A stretch of DNA of 64,000 bases from positions 12,076,106 to 12,140,105 of the forward strand of contig NC_045141.1 of assembly GCF_008831285.2 (NCBI RefSeq), in the 5' to 3' direction. The position numbers and the translations under genes are program-made. Below the pieces are notes generated by a model. It made no database searches. It was not told the origin of the DNA and saw only the letters and a list, made by a program, of their open reading frames with translations. Below are positions 33,240 to 46,100 of this stretch, piece after piece (position 1 is the stretch's first letter; every line of letters begins with the position of its first letter). Source of the DNA: Nymphaea colorata. Lineage: Eukaryota; Streptophyta; Magnoliopsida; Nymphaeales; Nymphaeaceae.

Positions 33240-34090
33240 ATTTGGCTATGAAATTCTTCAGATTCATTTTCTACATTAGGTTGTTTTTCCTTATAGTCTA
33301 GAAATCTCACAGTATAACTACCATTGGGGTTTTAAAACATTAAGCTTTCTTCAGGATCAATATTCCAGTCCAATCCTTCTAATTCTTTAGGATCAATAGC
33401 CATAGGCTTAATCATTCTTATACATTTACTCGTCATAGATTCAATGATGGCTTTTGTATCGATTTTATACTTTGTAATACTACTGTTTGTTACTTTTCCC
33501 AAAAATCCTATATTTATAAGTAAATTTGCTTTTCATGTAAATGTTTCATATCCTTTAGTTTGAATTCCTATGACAATATGTTCTAGATCTCTTATGCTTA
33601 GTAAGAAATCAGGTGCACAATAGAATATTCCCTTGTTATTAGACATGTCAATTTCCATACTTGCTATAATGGCTTTTCTAGCATCATTTGCCCATCTCTT
33701 GTCTAGTAAAGTAATTAAAACTTTTGTTCCTAGATTTCTTCTAGCTAAACCCTTAATTCCTATGATTATTAGTCCAAGATGAATAAATCTATTATGGTTT
33801 CGTAATAATTGTTTAATACTATCTCGACTAACGATGTCAATGTTTTGGTGTTCAGTAGTTACACAAACTTCTTCTTCTCTACTTATCATAACTAATTGTG
33901 GGTTTATACTCCAAAACCCTGTCCTATATAAAGTCCTAGGGTTTAACAAAGAGAGTTGATGATTGTTGTAAATTTCTAAATCCCTGTTTACATCTATTAT
34001 TTCTTCCAATGTTCTAGGGGTAGGACCCTAGGTTCTGATCATTCTAGTTAATATATTTTCATCTATTCGCCTTATTTCATTGGTATCACT
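33240..34090 (-). pseudogene. Viral movement protein (30K superfamily)
   Basis: The core is the 158-codon open piece 33533-34009: H-L-G-L-I-I-I-G-I-K-G-L, the L-D-K-R-W segment with the conserved Asp, I-F-Y-C-A-P-D-F and the terminal T-K-G-Y-E block. These are landmarks of caulimovirid 30K movement proteins, which open plasmodesmata. The frame is also readable upstream to about 34090 and downstream to about 33300 (G-K-V-T-N-S-S, I-K-P-M-A-I-D-P), with stops at about 34028, 33530 and 33335. Confidence 0.8.
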
Positions 34091-34131
34091 GAGATTTCTA
34101 CTGAGACTAGAAAAGAAACGTCTTACGACCA

Positions 34132-34455
34132 TTATCTTCTGAAAAAAGCTATACTTTTAGGAATAGGGGCAGAGGTAAGTTTGAACCCTCCATTTCCTAT
34201 GTTTAGGTTGTCTAGCCTTCTTGTTAGTTCTTCTAAGTTTGCTTCCTGTGGTTTAGGTTTTTTGCCTATAGTTCGTTCAAGTTGGCTAATTCTTTGACTT
34301 AATTTTGTTATCATAATAATTATCATGTTTAGTTGTCGTACTATTATTTTATCAGAACTACTAGGTGGATCATATGTGCTAAGTCCTTCTGTATCTGGAT
34401 AGTAGGTTCTTGTTTCTTTCAGACTTTGTATGTAGATGTCTTCTTTATCACTCAT
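34132..34455 (-). CDS. Viral block A 5' ORF, coiled-coil protein (107 codons)
   Basis: Open from ATG 34455, the first substantial ORF after the shared leader. The N-terminus is acidic and Tyr-rich. The centre has a coiled-coil pattern (I-T-K-L-S-Q-R-I-S-Q-L-E-R-T-I) and a second helix (L-E-E-L-T-R-R-L-D-N-L). It could be a virion-associated-type protein or the N-terminus of the movement-protein polyprotein. Confidence 0.5.
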   Translation of the reverse strand: MSDKEDIYIQSLKETRTYYPDTEGLSTYDPPSSSDKIIVRQLNMIIIMITKLSQRISQLERTIGKKPKPQEANLEELTRRLDNLNIGNGGFKLTSAPIPKSIAFFRR

Positions 34456-34505
34456 AGAATAAGTATAGTAGAAAAAGATATGTCTGTAAAGTTTGCTAGT
34501 TTTTA

Positions 34506-35545
34506 GGGTCTTATGTTTGGGGAATATCTCAGGATTTAGACATCATAGTCTATGCATATAATAATGTGAAAGAGAATTCAATAAACTAATTAAACTACAA
34601 AGAGAATAAAGTAAACTAACAAAACTACTACTAATTTTGGCTAATATAAGAGTATTAAATATTTTTGGATTCTTAAACAAACGTCCCAAAATCAAAGGGT
34701 ACGGTTTTTCGAAATCAAAAGGTTCTTGAGCAGAATAGGTACTCAACTCTTTTTATCTCGCAGTCCTATGTATCATTCATACAACTTCACATTCTGTTTA
34801 CGAGTCTTTTGTTTTAGGCTGGAAAAATTCCTTTCACAGGAACAGGTTTCTACGAACAGATAATACATCTATTATAAAAAGGAAGAAACTTGAACATGAT
34901 AATCTTATGGTATGATTCCCCTGATTTTGAAAAATTTTTAGATTCTCGTTTTATAGAACACCATGTGTGACACCATGTCATCCCATTCAGACCTCACCGT
35001 TCGTGTACTTTTTTCTCTTAAACCGCCTCCTTGCCTCGGCAGATACTTTTTTTCCACAATAGCCTATTAGTCTTAGAAGATTTACATAGTGGTTCGTCCA
35101 GAGAATCAAGAACTCAGAAACACGGGAATCATATCATGAACAAAACATGTTATAGCAGGTTCTTCCTTATACATGGTTCCTACGCATAGATCTTGGATAG
35201 GGCCAGAACCTACAACATAAAATACAAAGATTCATAACAACAGTTTATGCAGACATATGTAAAGATACACGCTTTCGGGGAAGAGACTTTCCCGTTCGGC
35301 TTATAAGCGAAACAGTAAAAAAAACTTTAAACACACATAAAAACTATGATTAAAAGCATAACATATTTACAACACCATGAGCGTTACGTTCTATACCAAA
35401 CAGAAAAGGCAGCCGAATTTAAGCACAAAAGCGCCGGTTCGCTTTTACAACAACATGGGAGGCTGAGGAGTGGAGAAGAAGGAAAGGAAGGGGAGTGAGG
35501 AAGGGAGATAGACTCAAGCACTTATAAGCAAGTACTCGGTGGTGG
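34506..35545 (-). repeat. Viral shared region, copy 3 (leader only, promoter lost)
   Basis: Matches 28459-29545. It ends at 35546 where a (TA)n tract and MITE replace the promoter, so TATA is missing. The primer-binding site is degraded to TTCTATACCA (plus strand, near 35389). It contains the leader short ORF 34543-34746. Confidence 0.85.
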
Positions 35546-35565
35546 ATATATATATATATATATAT

Positions 35566-35878
35566 AAAGTTGGTAAAAACCATGCCACTTAGGTAAGAGA
35601 CAAAAACCAAACCTATTGAAATTAATTTGTTATTATTTTTTAAATATAACCTTATAGATATGATATTTAGAGTGATTTGATGAGAAGCATATATTAAGCT
35701 AGTTTTTTTATTTAAATAATGTTTTTTAATAGTGAAAAAGTGAACAGCTTTTTTTACATCAAAATTTTGGCAGTATAAAGATAAACTTTTTCACAAAAAC
35801 TAACTTGAATTAAAGCATGATTTATAATGAATTAGCGTTTATAAATATATTAAAAGGTTCACATTTTGTTTAAAACAC

Positions 35879-35939
<61 letters not shown>

Positions 35940-35947
35940 ATATATAT

Positions 35948-36011
<64 letters not shown>

Positions 36012-36121
36012 TTCATATATACATTAGAAGGTTCACATTTAGTTTAAAACACCTTGTAACACGAATTTAATAGGTCTAGTTTTTTATTCCTTATTCAAGT
36101 AGTGTGGTATCTATCAGTTTC
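35566..36121. mobile_element. Complete TTGGTAAAAACC MITE with long terminal inverted repeats
   Basis: Left TIR of about 55 bp (AAAGTTGGTAAAAACC, then CCACTTAGGTAAGAGACAAA). The reverse complement of the right end reads GAAACTGATAGATACCACAC and onwards, with the same order of blocks. The interior is AT-rich and includes a (TA)n tract at 35882-36007. Target duplication cannot be read because both sides are TA repeats. Mutator-like by TIR length, but the superfamily is uncertain. Confidence 0.75.
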
Positions 36122-36122
36122 T

Positions 36123-36125
<3 letters not shown>

Positions 36126-36201
<76 letters not shown>
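36126..36201. repeat. (TA)n followed by (GA)n microsatellite
   Basis: TA run to about 36160, then an almost pure GA run. Confidence 0.95.
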
Positions 36202-36203
<2 letters not shown>

Positions 36204-36758
36204 TATTATAAGGACACCGACAAATACAGGGTGCAATTTTTTGAAGACTGCGATATGTAAAATCATGAAATATTGTGGCATTCCCTAGACAAGCTATGAG
36301 CTTATGATGAACGAAACTAGACAGTTCGTAATAGACAAACTCGCGTGTTTTTTTGATGGCAAGATTGACTCGGTGTGAAACTATGAGATAAATATTAAGT
36401 CAACCATTTTTGAGTTTAAATGTGTCTTTCAGTATTGAAAAGCCAACGGGCCTTGTACCACTAGAATTATTGAATCAAATAAAACATGTTGTCAACAAAA
36501 GATAACAACTCGCGTAAATGGAATCGTATCTTAGTTAAAAATTTGTTTAAATTTGGACGGCGTCATGTATGCACAACGCATGAGTTCCTTGGTAAATTTT
36601 AATTGGAAATCCTCTTGATCCAATACTCATCAGGTGATCCAATACTCATCAGCCTTCACGATCTAAAGACAAGATAAGAGATTCTATGTTGGGAGAGCAG
36701 GAAGAGTATTTCATCTTTCTGTCTAACAAGAAAGCCGAAACCTCTACTCCTCCTCCTA

Positions 36759-36953
36759 AGGGTGGAGCTAGGATTTTTTTCAGGAGATGGCCAAACGGTC
36801 CGCGGGTTGGGCCAAGAGGAGCGACAGGTCGGGTCAAAGAGGAGCAGGTCGGGCCAAACTAAAAAAAAAATTAATTTTTTCAATATAAAAGATTTTTTTT
36901 CCTGCGCTCACCAGAGCCATGACCCTGGCTGGCCCCCCACTCCCTCCGCCCTT
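36759..36953. mobile_element. GGCGGAGCCA-type MITE, degenerate
   Basis: The left end AAGGGTGGAGCTAGG pairs with the reverse complement of the right end, CAAGGGCGGAGGGAG. The centre is AT-rich. Several stretches of this type occur in the window (for example 63138-63327). Confidence 0.45.
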
Positions 36954-37688
36954 GCCTCCTCCCAAGAGGTGCCATTAATCTTTAACTTGTATATCAGTAT
37001 CAGCATACAAAGTTGATGAGTCGGGAGCTCGAAATAGAGACTGATTGTTTATGAGCCCTTGTCTCATCTCTTGTGCCAACCCCTGTAACATTTTTCTATA
37101 TATATTCTCTTTTGTTGGATAAGAGAAACAATAACTATCACAAGAAAAACATGACGAATAGATGCATAGACGTGATGGTGCCAAAAACCAAAACAATATA
37201 TTCAACAAAAAAAAGAGAGAAGGAAATACACCCATTGCGAGCTATGGCTACTACCCTGGCTTTTTAACCCAAAGATAAAAAAAGTGAACAAGGAAACCAA
37301 CTAAGTCCAAGATGCATCTGCACCAATATGTGGTCTGTAGTTATAACAAAGATATTGCTTTCTTCTAAGACACAGTGTTCCATGAATATGATCTAAAGAT
37401 TAGGCATGTTGATCAGAACATAATGCAAGGAAGGTTCCTGTTCATCCAATGTTCCTATTACCAAACCCCCATTACAGGTTCTATACAGACTAACACAAGA
37501 GGATTAGGGGAAAAAAGAGAGTAAAAACTTAGCTTTTGAATCTTAAAAGATTTTTGGTGTAATAACTTAGGCTAAGGGTCAAGGTGGTAATTCTTCTTGC
37601 ATCTCCACTGTCATAAGGCCGCAACATAGAGGTGCATCAAAGGAAAGAGAGGGATGGAGTTTCTCTCGCTTTTGACATAGTAGACTTC

Positions 37689-37800
37689 TTTTTTTTTTTT
37701 TTGAGTGAGGGAGTGGTTAATCCCACTACTCGAGAGAAGGTCAAAGTGGTTACTCCCACTACTCAAGTGAAGGTCGAAGCCACCCCCTTTCTTTCATCTC
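37689..37800 (-). mobile_element. Possible retroposon 3' end: poly(A) tail and 33-bp direct repeat
   Basis: A T14 run on the plus strand (a poly(A) tail on the minus strand) is followed by two 33-bp units starting GTGGTTAATCCCACTACTC (37713) and GTGGTTACTCCCACTACTC (37746). The 5' end and target duplication were not found. Confidence 0.35.
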
Positions 37801-39860
37801 CCTAAGGTTCAGGGCTACTTTGGTGCCTCGAGGTAAGCTATACAAACTATTTGTATAATAGTGTCACTCATTTTGTAGCATGCATGGTTGATGTCATGGG
37901 AGATCGAAGCGAAGACTGGTCACCTACCAGTCCCTCGTTGCACCAACCTGCCTTGGGGATATCAGACCTTCCTTTTTAGTTTCAAGCTAACTTTATTTGA
38001 GAATAATTTTATTGATTCACTTGTCATTTGAAAATTTTTCAAATGTTATATAGAAATAGGTTAACAGTTAATGTGCACAGTTTTGTAACCTTTTCCTGTT
38101 TTTTAAAAAAACTTTTTGACAAAAGTTTTACTGCTTTTCATATAAAAATAGTAGGAAGCATTGGACGGTCTCACCATTCTAAGACTTGAACCTAAGAGCC
38201 GAACCGCGCTGAGCATCCCTTTACCGTTGCTGATATAACATTGTTTTTCTATATGAATTTTAATACATCAAATTGGTCATCATTTTCTAAATCAACATTT
38301 AAACATAAGAATAAATACTTCTTGTTCTCATAGTCATGAACGAAAGATGTTTATAATAACACTAACGCCCAATAGTAAGTACAATTCCACCGAAAATAGT
38401 TTATAAACCACTTTACTTAATTAAAAGAAAAATATTTGTACGTGTTCTAATAAATCGTAACGTATATTTTAAGAAGAATGACAAAAAATCACGATCGAGT
38501 GCAAGAAAAATACATGAAAGCTGTCGAGATGGTGGAATCGCATGAAGATAGTTGTTGGGAGATTATAGCTTCTTGTTGGGAGATAGCAATTATATCTGTT
38601 AATTTCAAAATAAAGACAAAATATTCGTAATTTCTGGGTTAAATTAAAAATGAAAAAATTGAATTTTTTTTTTAATCTGTGAATATCACATTTTTCACTA
38701 GATCTAACATACATGGCATTGACAAATTGTATTACTTTTAAATAGTCTTAAGTCTTAACGTCTTATTATACTTACTTTCAGTTATATTTTAAAATGTTAA
38801 TTGGAAAATTTTCCTAAAGCTCCTTCACCGTAGAAGCAAATTTCTATTTTATCTACTCTAAAATGTAGCATATTTTTTCTCAATAATGGAAATGAAAATA
38901 CAAGTTTTTTTCTGGAAGGTTTAAGCCTCAACGGAAAAATTTTAAGTGTCATCAAATCAACGGCAAAGTCTCTCCACTCCAATGTATTTTATTTAGGTTA
39001 AGAATAAAAACAAAAATACACAAATACTGTATACAGTAATTATATTCGTTCTACAGTCAATAATAATTTTTCCTTACTTTTACTAAGGGCAAAACGATAA
39101 TTTGCTAAGAAAGTGAGTTTAATTTGCTATTTATGTACCACCGACGATATTAAATGCATGAAAATGTTCAAAATATTTAGTCCTTAAGGGGAATTTGGTT
39201 CTTAAAAAGCATGTATACCCAAAATTTTTATGATTTTTACCCAAGATAAAAAAGTAAAAATTAGCTTGGAGGGCAATCAATAAAAAAGACAGCAAAGTAA
39301 CTTAAGTAACAAGATAAGTTGTAACAAAATATTAAAAAAGGATAAACTTCATAAGTCAATGGGCAACAGCAATCTTGATAAACTTCTAAATCAGTCTTTT
39401 ATATATCGGATTACGAATCGGGCCATATCAGCGGAGATGAAATTTAAATTAATTGATTTTTTTCTTTAAAATCAGAAAATGTCACATCCACAAGGTGCCA
39501 ATATAATTATGTATTCAATATTTGTTTCATTCGGTTAACATAATTATTTTCTCGGCAAATAACAGTTTTTAACGGGAAAAAATGGTTGAAAAAAAACGGG
39601 TCCTTTAATACAAACTTGTATAATCGTCGAACATTCAAATGACATTTGAAATTGCGAATAAAGGAAAGGGAGTGAGAATGAGACTCCCCACTTCCCATCT
39701 TATTATTACGATTTTCTACCGCCTCACATTCAAAAAACCGGAGCAACAGTGAAGCCAAGATTCGGGTTTCTCCCTCTCTGTCTCTGATTGAGAGTCTGTT
39801 CGTCGATTGCTCCTTCCCTTTCTTGATTATCTCTCCTTTCCTTGTTCGATCGCTCATCGA

Positions 39861-40174
39861 TCATCGAGAAATCATCAAGAGAGAGAAAGAAAGACGCAGA
39901 CACGCGCTGAAAGACAGGAAGTCGTAGACAGAGGAAGTTGCTATTTGTTTATACACTGTTTGGTAGTTTCCAAAATTGATTCTTGAATCTTGATCTTTCG
40001 TTTCCTCTCTGAATCACCGCCTCTCCTTCTCTCCCTCCCGGAAGCCCCCTTTATCTCCCTCTCTCTGAGGTTCCTAAACCCTTGAGAGAGAGAGAGAGGA
40101 AGAAAGGCTTGTTCGTTCTGTTGGTGGCTAACCCTAGGCTCATTTGATTGGCGGCGATTCCTTCATTGAGATCG
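39861..40174 (+). promoter_or_regulatory. Probable 5' untranslated region of DRP3
   Basis: CT/GA-rich sequence (CTCTCCTTCTCTCCCTCCC at 40021; GA runs at 40084-40100) directly before the start codon, as in many plant leaders. The transcription start was not determined. Confidence 0.5.
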
Positions 40175-43100
40175 ATGGCAGAGGGACCGAAGACAGCGGG
40201 GGAAGAGCAGCAGCCCGCTGCATCTTCGCCTTACTCGCTGGGCCACTCTGTCATACCCATCGTCAATAGGTTGCAGGACATCTTTGCCCAGTTGGGAAGT
40301 GCCTCCACCATCGACCTTCCACAGGTGGCCGTCGTCGGCAGCCAAAGCAGCGGGAAGTCGAGCGTCCTTGAGGCGCTTGTGGGCAGGGATTTCCTCCCAC
40401 GGGGCTCCGACATTTGCACTCGACGGCCCCTTGTTCTGCAGCTCGTTCACCTGCCTCGCCGTCCTGACACAGAGGTCTGCGAGTGGGGGGAGTTTTTGCA
40501 CCTTCCAGGAAAGCGATTCGCCGATTTCTCGGCGATCAGACGCGAAATTCAGGTTTTTTTTTTGATTTCCTCAAGACTATTGGCGTTTCGGTCTCGGCCA
40601 TTCATCTCATTATATTCGTAGTTATTGCCTGCCTTTATTACGTCGCTCACTGGTACAAGAACCTCGATTCGAATCCGTTATCGTCTGTTTAAAAGTGGTC
40701 CATCGATTAATGGAAAGTTTCTTGGATTTGTTTACCTTATGTCCTATGGAGTCATGATTTGGTTGGAAAAACCTGTAGTCTCTACTAGAAGATAGTGCCA
40801 ATTATGCGAGTTGATCATTGATACAGGCGGAGACTGAGAAAGAAGCTGGATCAAATAAGGGAGTCTCTGACAAACAGATTCGCCTAAAAGTGTTCTCCCC
40901 CAATGTCTTGAACATTACGCTGGTGGACCTGCCCGGGATAACGAAGGTCCCAGTGGGTGATCAACCAACTGATATCGAGGCGAGGATTCGGACTATGATA
41001 CTTTCGTATATTAAGCACGAGACCTGCATTATCTTGGCAGTCACGCCAGCCAATTCAGACTTAGCCAACTCGGATGCACTTCAGATGGCAAGAATTGCAG
41101 ATCCTGATGGTACTACTCACTGCTTTCATTCAGCCTGCATTTGTTGTCCTCATTGTTTGCCAACAGCATGATGATTGTGGTCATTTTTAATGGAAATCTG
41201 TATTTGCAGGGTCCCGTACAATTGGCGTAATCACAAAGGTTTGGATCTTTCATATATGGAAAAGGGGCACACATTATCAGTCTTCGTGGCATTTATAGTT
41301 TCTTTGGTTGAGTAATTTTCTGTATCTCTGTGTTCAAAACAATAATGTCTTGCCTTTTGGTTTCAGTTGGATATCATGGACAGAGGTACGGATGCATGCA
41401 ACTTTTTGCTTGGGAATGTCGTTCCCCTTCGGCTTGGTTATATTGGTGTTGTAAATCGAAGTCAGGAGGTAACTTATGTACTATTATCAGTTATGAGCAT
41501 GCCTATCTTATGTGTGATAACTTACTTATTTCAAAATGATTGGTTGTAAATACAATGGGTTAAATTCTATGAAGTTTATGATAAACTGAGATATCTGATG
41601 ATGGAAAAATGCACTTCTTTTTATCTTCGCCAGTCTACTACTAATACATGTACTTGTGCTACGTTTTGGATAACTGTGTGCCAAACTATCTTTGTTGCGT
41701 AACGATGCAACGGAAATTTCTTATTTATTGTCTTCAGGAGAAAGAGAAGCCAATCACATGCAAATCATGTGGTTAGGCTAGACGAAGAAGGAAATGAGGA
41801 TGTGGAAGAAGGGAAGGTGCAGGGAAAGGGTGGGGGAGGATAGTTGGCTATACAGACACACACACACGCGCGCACACGCACACACACATACACACTTACA
41901 CACAGAGAGGGGAGAGACTTCCCTATTTTAAAACTAAAAAAGGTTCTAAAAGTTGCATTTATGTTCCTGTGCCTATAACCTATGCTGAGTAGGCCGTTGA
42001 CTCATGCATCCATCTATCCATGGTTATAACTACCTTCATACAACATATACCAGTATATGTGTGCCCTCAAGCATATGCACTCCCAATACTGTCAATGTGC
42101 AAAGTGGTATTACCAAACTAACAATATTAGCATAGCTTTCCAAGGTTGTCTTTGATTTTAAACTTTTTAGAAATTGTGTTTTCTAATATTTTCTATGTTC
42201 AACGTTTTTCCAGAAAAACCACTTAGCTTTTATCTTTTTGCCACAATCACTTTCTGTTGCGTATTTACATAGTGATATATGTGAATGTTGGGAATACCAT
42301 TGAAAAGACATGGACATATTTTCCATTTGCTTTAATCTGTTATTTGACATTGCAATTGAACTTGGTTTTTTTGATGTTGTCAATTGTAGTTTCTAAGAAA
42401 TTTTCATTCAAGAGTTTGCACCATGTTCCATTTCCATTATAGTTGTATGAGCCTGACCTGGTTTTTGAGGACTGCAGTATTGCCCCAATCTTATTTGTAA
42501 AAATTTTAGCTTTTTTTTACCCCTAGGAAAACCATATCTTAGCTTCTAAGGAAAAGCTTGCAATGAAATTGCTGAGAGCAATGTTTGTAGCTATGCAGTA
42601 ATCTAATTGCAGAAAGACTGCAAAAGTAGAAGAGAAGAAAAGAAGATGGCTTTCGTAGTTTGATTTAATGTAGATGCTTCTAAAATCTAAACGCTGTTTG
42701 TATTCCAATAAGTGCAGTTGAATAAGGGCATGTGGTATTTGGTTCTTGATAGGATATCACACATAATAAGAGCATTGCTGAAGCCCTTGCCTTTGAGGAG
42801 AACTTCTTCCGTAATCGTGCGGTATGTTTTGCTGCAAGTGTTTCTGTTATACTGATATGCTTTGCAGTCTTTTCTACTACAGTTTATCTAATTTATCATT
42901 TCTATCAGGTGTATCACAACTTATCTGACCGTTGTGGCGTTCCCCAATTAGCAAAGAGGTTGAATCAGGTACAGATTACTTTGTGCTCATGCCCTTTTCA
43001 ATTCCATTGTGTATTTTAGCAGTCAGTTATTTATTTTGTTGCATAATTTGTGATTCATCAACCATCAATAAAATTTGTGACTACTTTGGATATTTTGTGC

Positions 43101-46100
43101 AGACTTGTCATCTTGTCTATTCAATGTTTTGTACTCCTTTAGTTTTGTGCACTTCAACTTTTCATCTTTTTTCAGCCATAAACTTGAATATATTTTAAGT
43201 TGCTGTAAAATAATCAAGTAATCAACTAATGTTGCTTTTTTGTGCTTTTGTTTAGTCTTGTGCACTTCAACTGTTCATCTTTTTTCAGCCATAAACTTGA
43301 ATATATTTTAAGTTGCTGTAAAATAATCAAGTAATCAACTAATGTTGCTTTTTTGTGCTTTTGTTTAGTCTTGTGCACTTCAACTTCTCATCCTTTTTCA
43401 GTCATAAACTTGAATATATTTTAGGTTGCTGTAAAATAATAAACTAATGTTGCTTTGATGTCCAGATACTGGTGCAACATATTAAGGCTGTTCTTCCAGG
43501 TCTGAAGGCTCGGCTGAATACTCAAATGGTTTCTGTTGTAAAAGAACTAAGCACTTATGGGGAAATAACAGAGAGTAAAGTATGTATCATGGTTTTTATT
43601 TCTTACATGCTTTTGTTTTTTGACACTATGGCCTGCACATCTGTAGGAATCACATCATGGTCACCTGTGACATTGATATTTTGAGAATGTTGCAACAATA
43701 TTGCCAACTTCAAGCTTCCGATTGATAATTAAAATAAACTCAGCACATTGTGAAAAATGTGTATATTGTAACAATGTTTTGATACTTATCCAAGATTTTT
43801 TTAAAAATTCTTTTTTACATTTTTTTTGGTTTTTACTCTATATTTTCTATTTTTAGACTATTTTATATTTTAAAAATATTTTTGTTGATTTTTTTATTAT
43901 TTTCTTCGAAAATATGGACACACATATACTTTCTTTCCTTTTATCCAAACATTTTATCCTTTCCCTATTTCTTGAAAATTTGAGGTTTTCACAAAATATT
44001 CCAGAAAGACAATTATTTTTGAGACAAAATTTCTTAGAATGCCATTAGTCAGAAACTGGCGTAAGGAATTGGTGACTGTGGCTCACGTATACTCTTTTTT
44101 TTTTTTTTTTGCTTTTTTAAAAACGTCTTTGTTATTGTCTGTGACAATTGTTTCATGTTTGGAAAGAGGATTTCCTACTTAACAATGGTAGACTATGATC
44201 AAGAGTTTGCTGCTTAATGCTGATATATTGTTTCATCTCATAGGCTGGTCAAGGGGCTCTTTTGTTGAACATTCTAACAAAGTACTGTGAAGGTAAAATC
44301 TGGAATGATCTAGATTGTTGCTTCAATACTTTACATTAGGACTCTTTGTTCTTTTTATGTCAATTTCATGCATGGACATGGACACAGTCGGTCTGGAATT
44401 TTTGTGTGTTTTTTATGCTTCATAATTCTTACTATAGCTGGTTCAATTTTTTTAAGGATTGCAACTTATTTTAAAAATGTCAAGTAAAAAAGCTAACTTT
44501 TGTGTTTGTAATTTTTGCTGTAAGTGTTTTCTTCCTGTCTGTGGGTCATGAACGTTGAATTTTTTAGTGCCTTATACTTGGGAATGACATATATTTTTTA
44601 TTCTGAAACTTGTATATATGTTGTTTTAAGTTTTTAACATAAGAGAACGTTTATGTAAAAAGCAAATGTCTGTCGTTTTTATATTAATCGGAACCCTAAA
44701 CTTTGCAAATTTAAAAAATAAAACATAAAAGTGAACACTTATAAGGTATCTGCAGACTTGTCAAAAGTAGTCAATTGATCCCAAGAATTATCTTTACCTT
44801 GTTGGACTTGGACACTAGCTGATGTTATTTTTCCTTCACTTAGTAATGATAATTGCAGTAGTCTAATAAACAAGGCCTATTGCTGCACAAGCTACTGAAT
44901 GGCAGATGAAGAATGTAGTTCATTTTTGGCCCGCCTGGCATCTATGGGCTGTGGTAGGTTGTCAGTATCTTCTTGCAGAAGGAACTAATGTACGTCTGCT
45001 TGCTGATTATCTTCTTAACAACAGTTAATGTTGCAAAAGGAATTGTATTGGTAAGAAATGGATGCTTGAGAATGTCAAGGTAAACATGGCATCGAATGTT
45101 AGAAGTTAGAACATACTCCCTTTGATCTTTCGGGAATCCAATATATCTTCAGTTATTCCATTTGAGAATAAAAGAACAAAATAAGAGCGAGATAAAAATA
45201 TTGTGTTCTTGGGACCTTAAGGTTTGAGCATATTGTATTGAGAAATTTGTGGTCCCAAAAGTATTGGGAGCCCATTAATGACTTTTGAATAATGGTCGCA
45301 TCATGTCCTTGATATTGCTTGTCAGATTATCATATAACATGGTAGGCAAAAATGTTGCTTTTTTTTTTCTTTCAATGTGTCATTGCTTCTCTTCTCACAA
45401 ATGTACTTGCAGCTTTTTCGTCGTTGGTGGAGGGAAAAAATGAAGAGATGTCAACTGCTGAACTGTCAGGAGGAGCAAGGATTCATTACATTTTTCAGTC
45501 AATCTTCGTTAAAAGTTTGGAGGTTTATATTTTTCTTCTTTTGGGATGCTGTTGCACAAGTTAACTTTTTTAAATTTAATTTGCTATGCTATGGAATGCA
45601 TTTGTCTGTTTGATTATAAGTTTATAACATAGGAATGTAGCAGTAGTGCCTTAACCCTGTTTTTCACCTTGCTGATAGTTGCTGGTTAACGTGACTTAAA
45701 ATTAGGTTGAGCTCTCAGTCTTATGAATTGCCATCCAATCTGCAGTTTGTTTCATTTTAATATGCAAAATGGTTATTGAGCAGGACACAAGGTATTGGGT
45801 CTAGGTATATAAACACTATCTTCCATAAAAAGACTGGTGGTTATGGGGCTATTCACGGTTCATTTTCATGTATGAGATGTACAAACTAATCCCCTCAAAG
45901 AATGGACCTTTTGAGAGTTAATCATGTCTTGATCCCATTTTGCCATGGCTTAATCCAATAATAACCAGCTATACCATCCTGGTGAATCCTGATTGAAACT
46001 ATAGTTTACACTTTGGTTCAAGGATTCACCGCCATATGGCTGACTGGCAATTACTAGCGATTCCGGCTTCATGCAGGCAAGTTGCAGCCCGCAAAATCTG

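Larger units (their letters stand above)
21088..35545 (-). mobile_element. Endogenous caulimovirid (pararetrovirus) locus, two-component organisation
   Basis: Minus-strand fossil of a plant pararetrovirus. Recognised parts are a 30K-type movement protein, a coat-protein region with zinc knuckle, a Cys-rich motif, a retropepsin, a reverse transcriptase, RNase H, a TATA promoter and a tRNA-Met primer-binding site. Reading leftward: shared region 3 (35545-34506), block A (34505-30391), shared region 2 (30386-28459), block B (28458-23530), shared region 1 (23532-22600), then a scrambled tail (22600-21088). No LTRs or integrase were found, as expected for Caulimoviridae. Every long gene is broken. 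Confidence 0.9.
36202..39860. other. Intergenic, no gene seen
   Basis: AT-rich. It holds a MITE-like element (36759-36953) and a minus-strand poly(A)-tailed element end (37689-37800). A tRNA-like B box is at 38185-38200 without a matching A box. Several low-value ORFs are present. Confidence 0.4.

Noticed and set aside
38160-38225. Possible tRNA gene or SINE (GGTTCAAGTC B-box-like on minus strand)
   Set aside because: No convincing A box, cloverleaf or flanking duplication.
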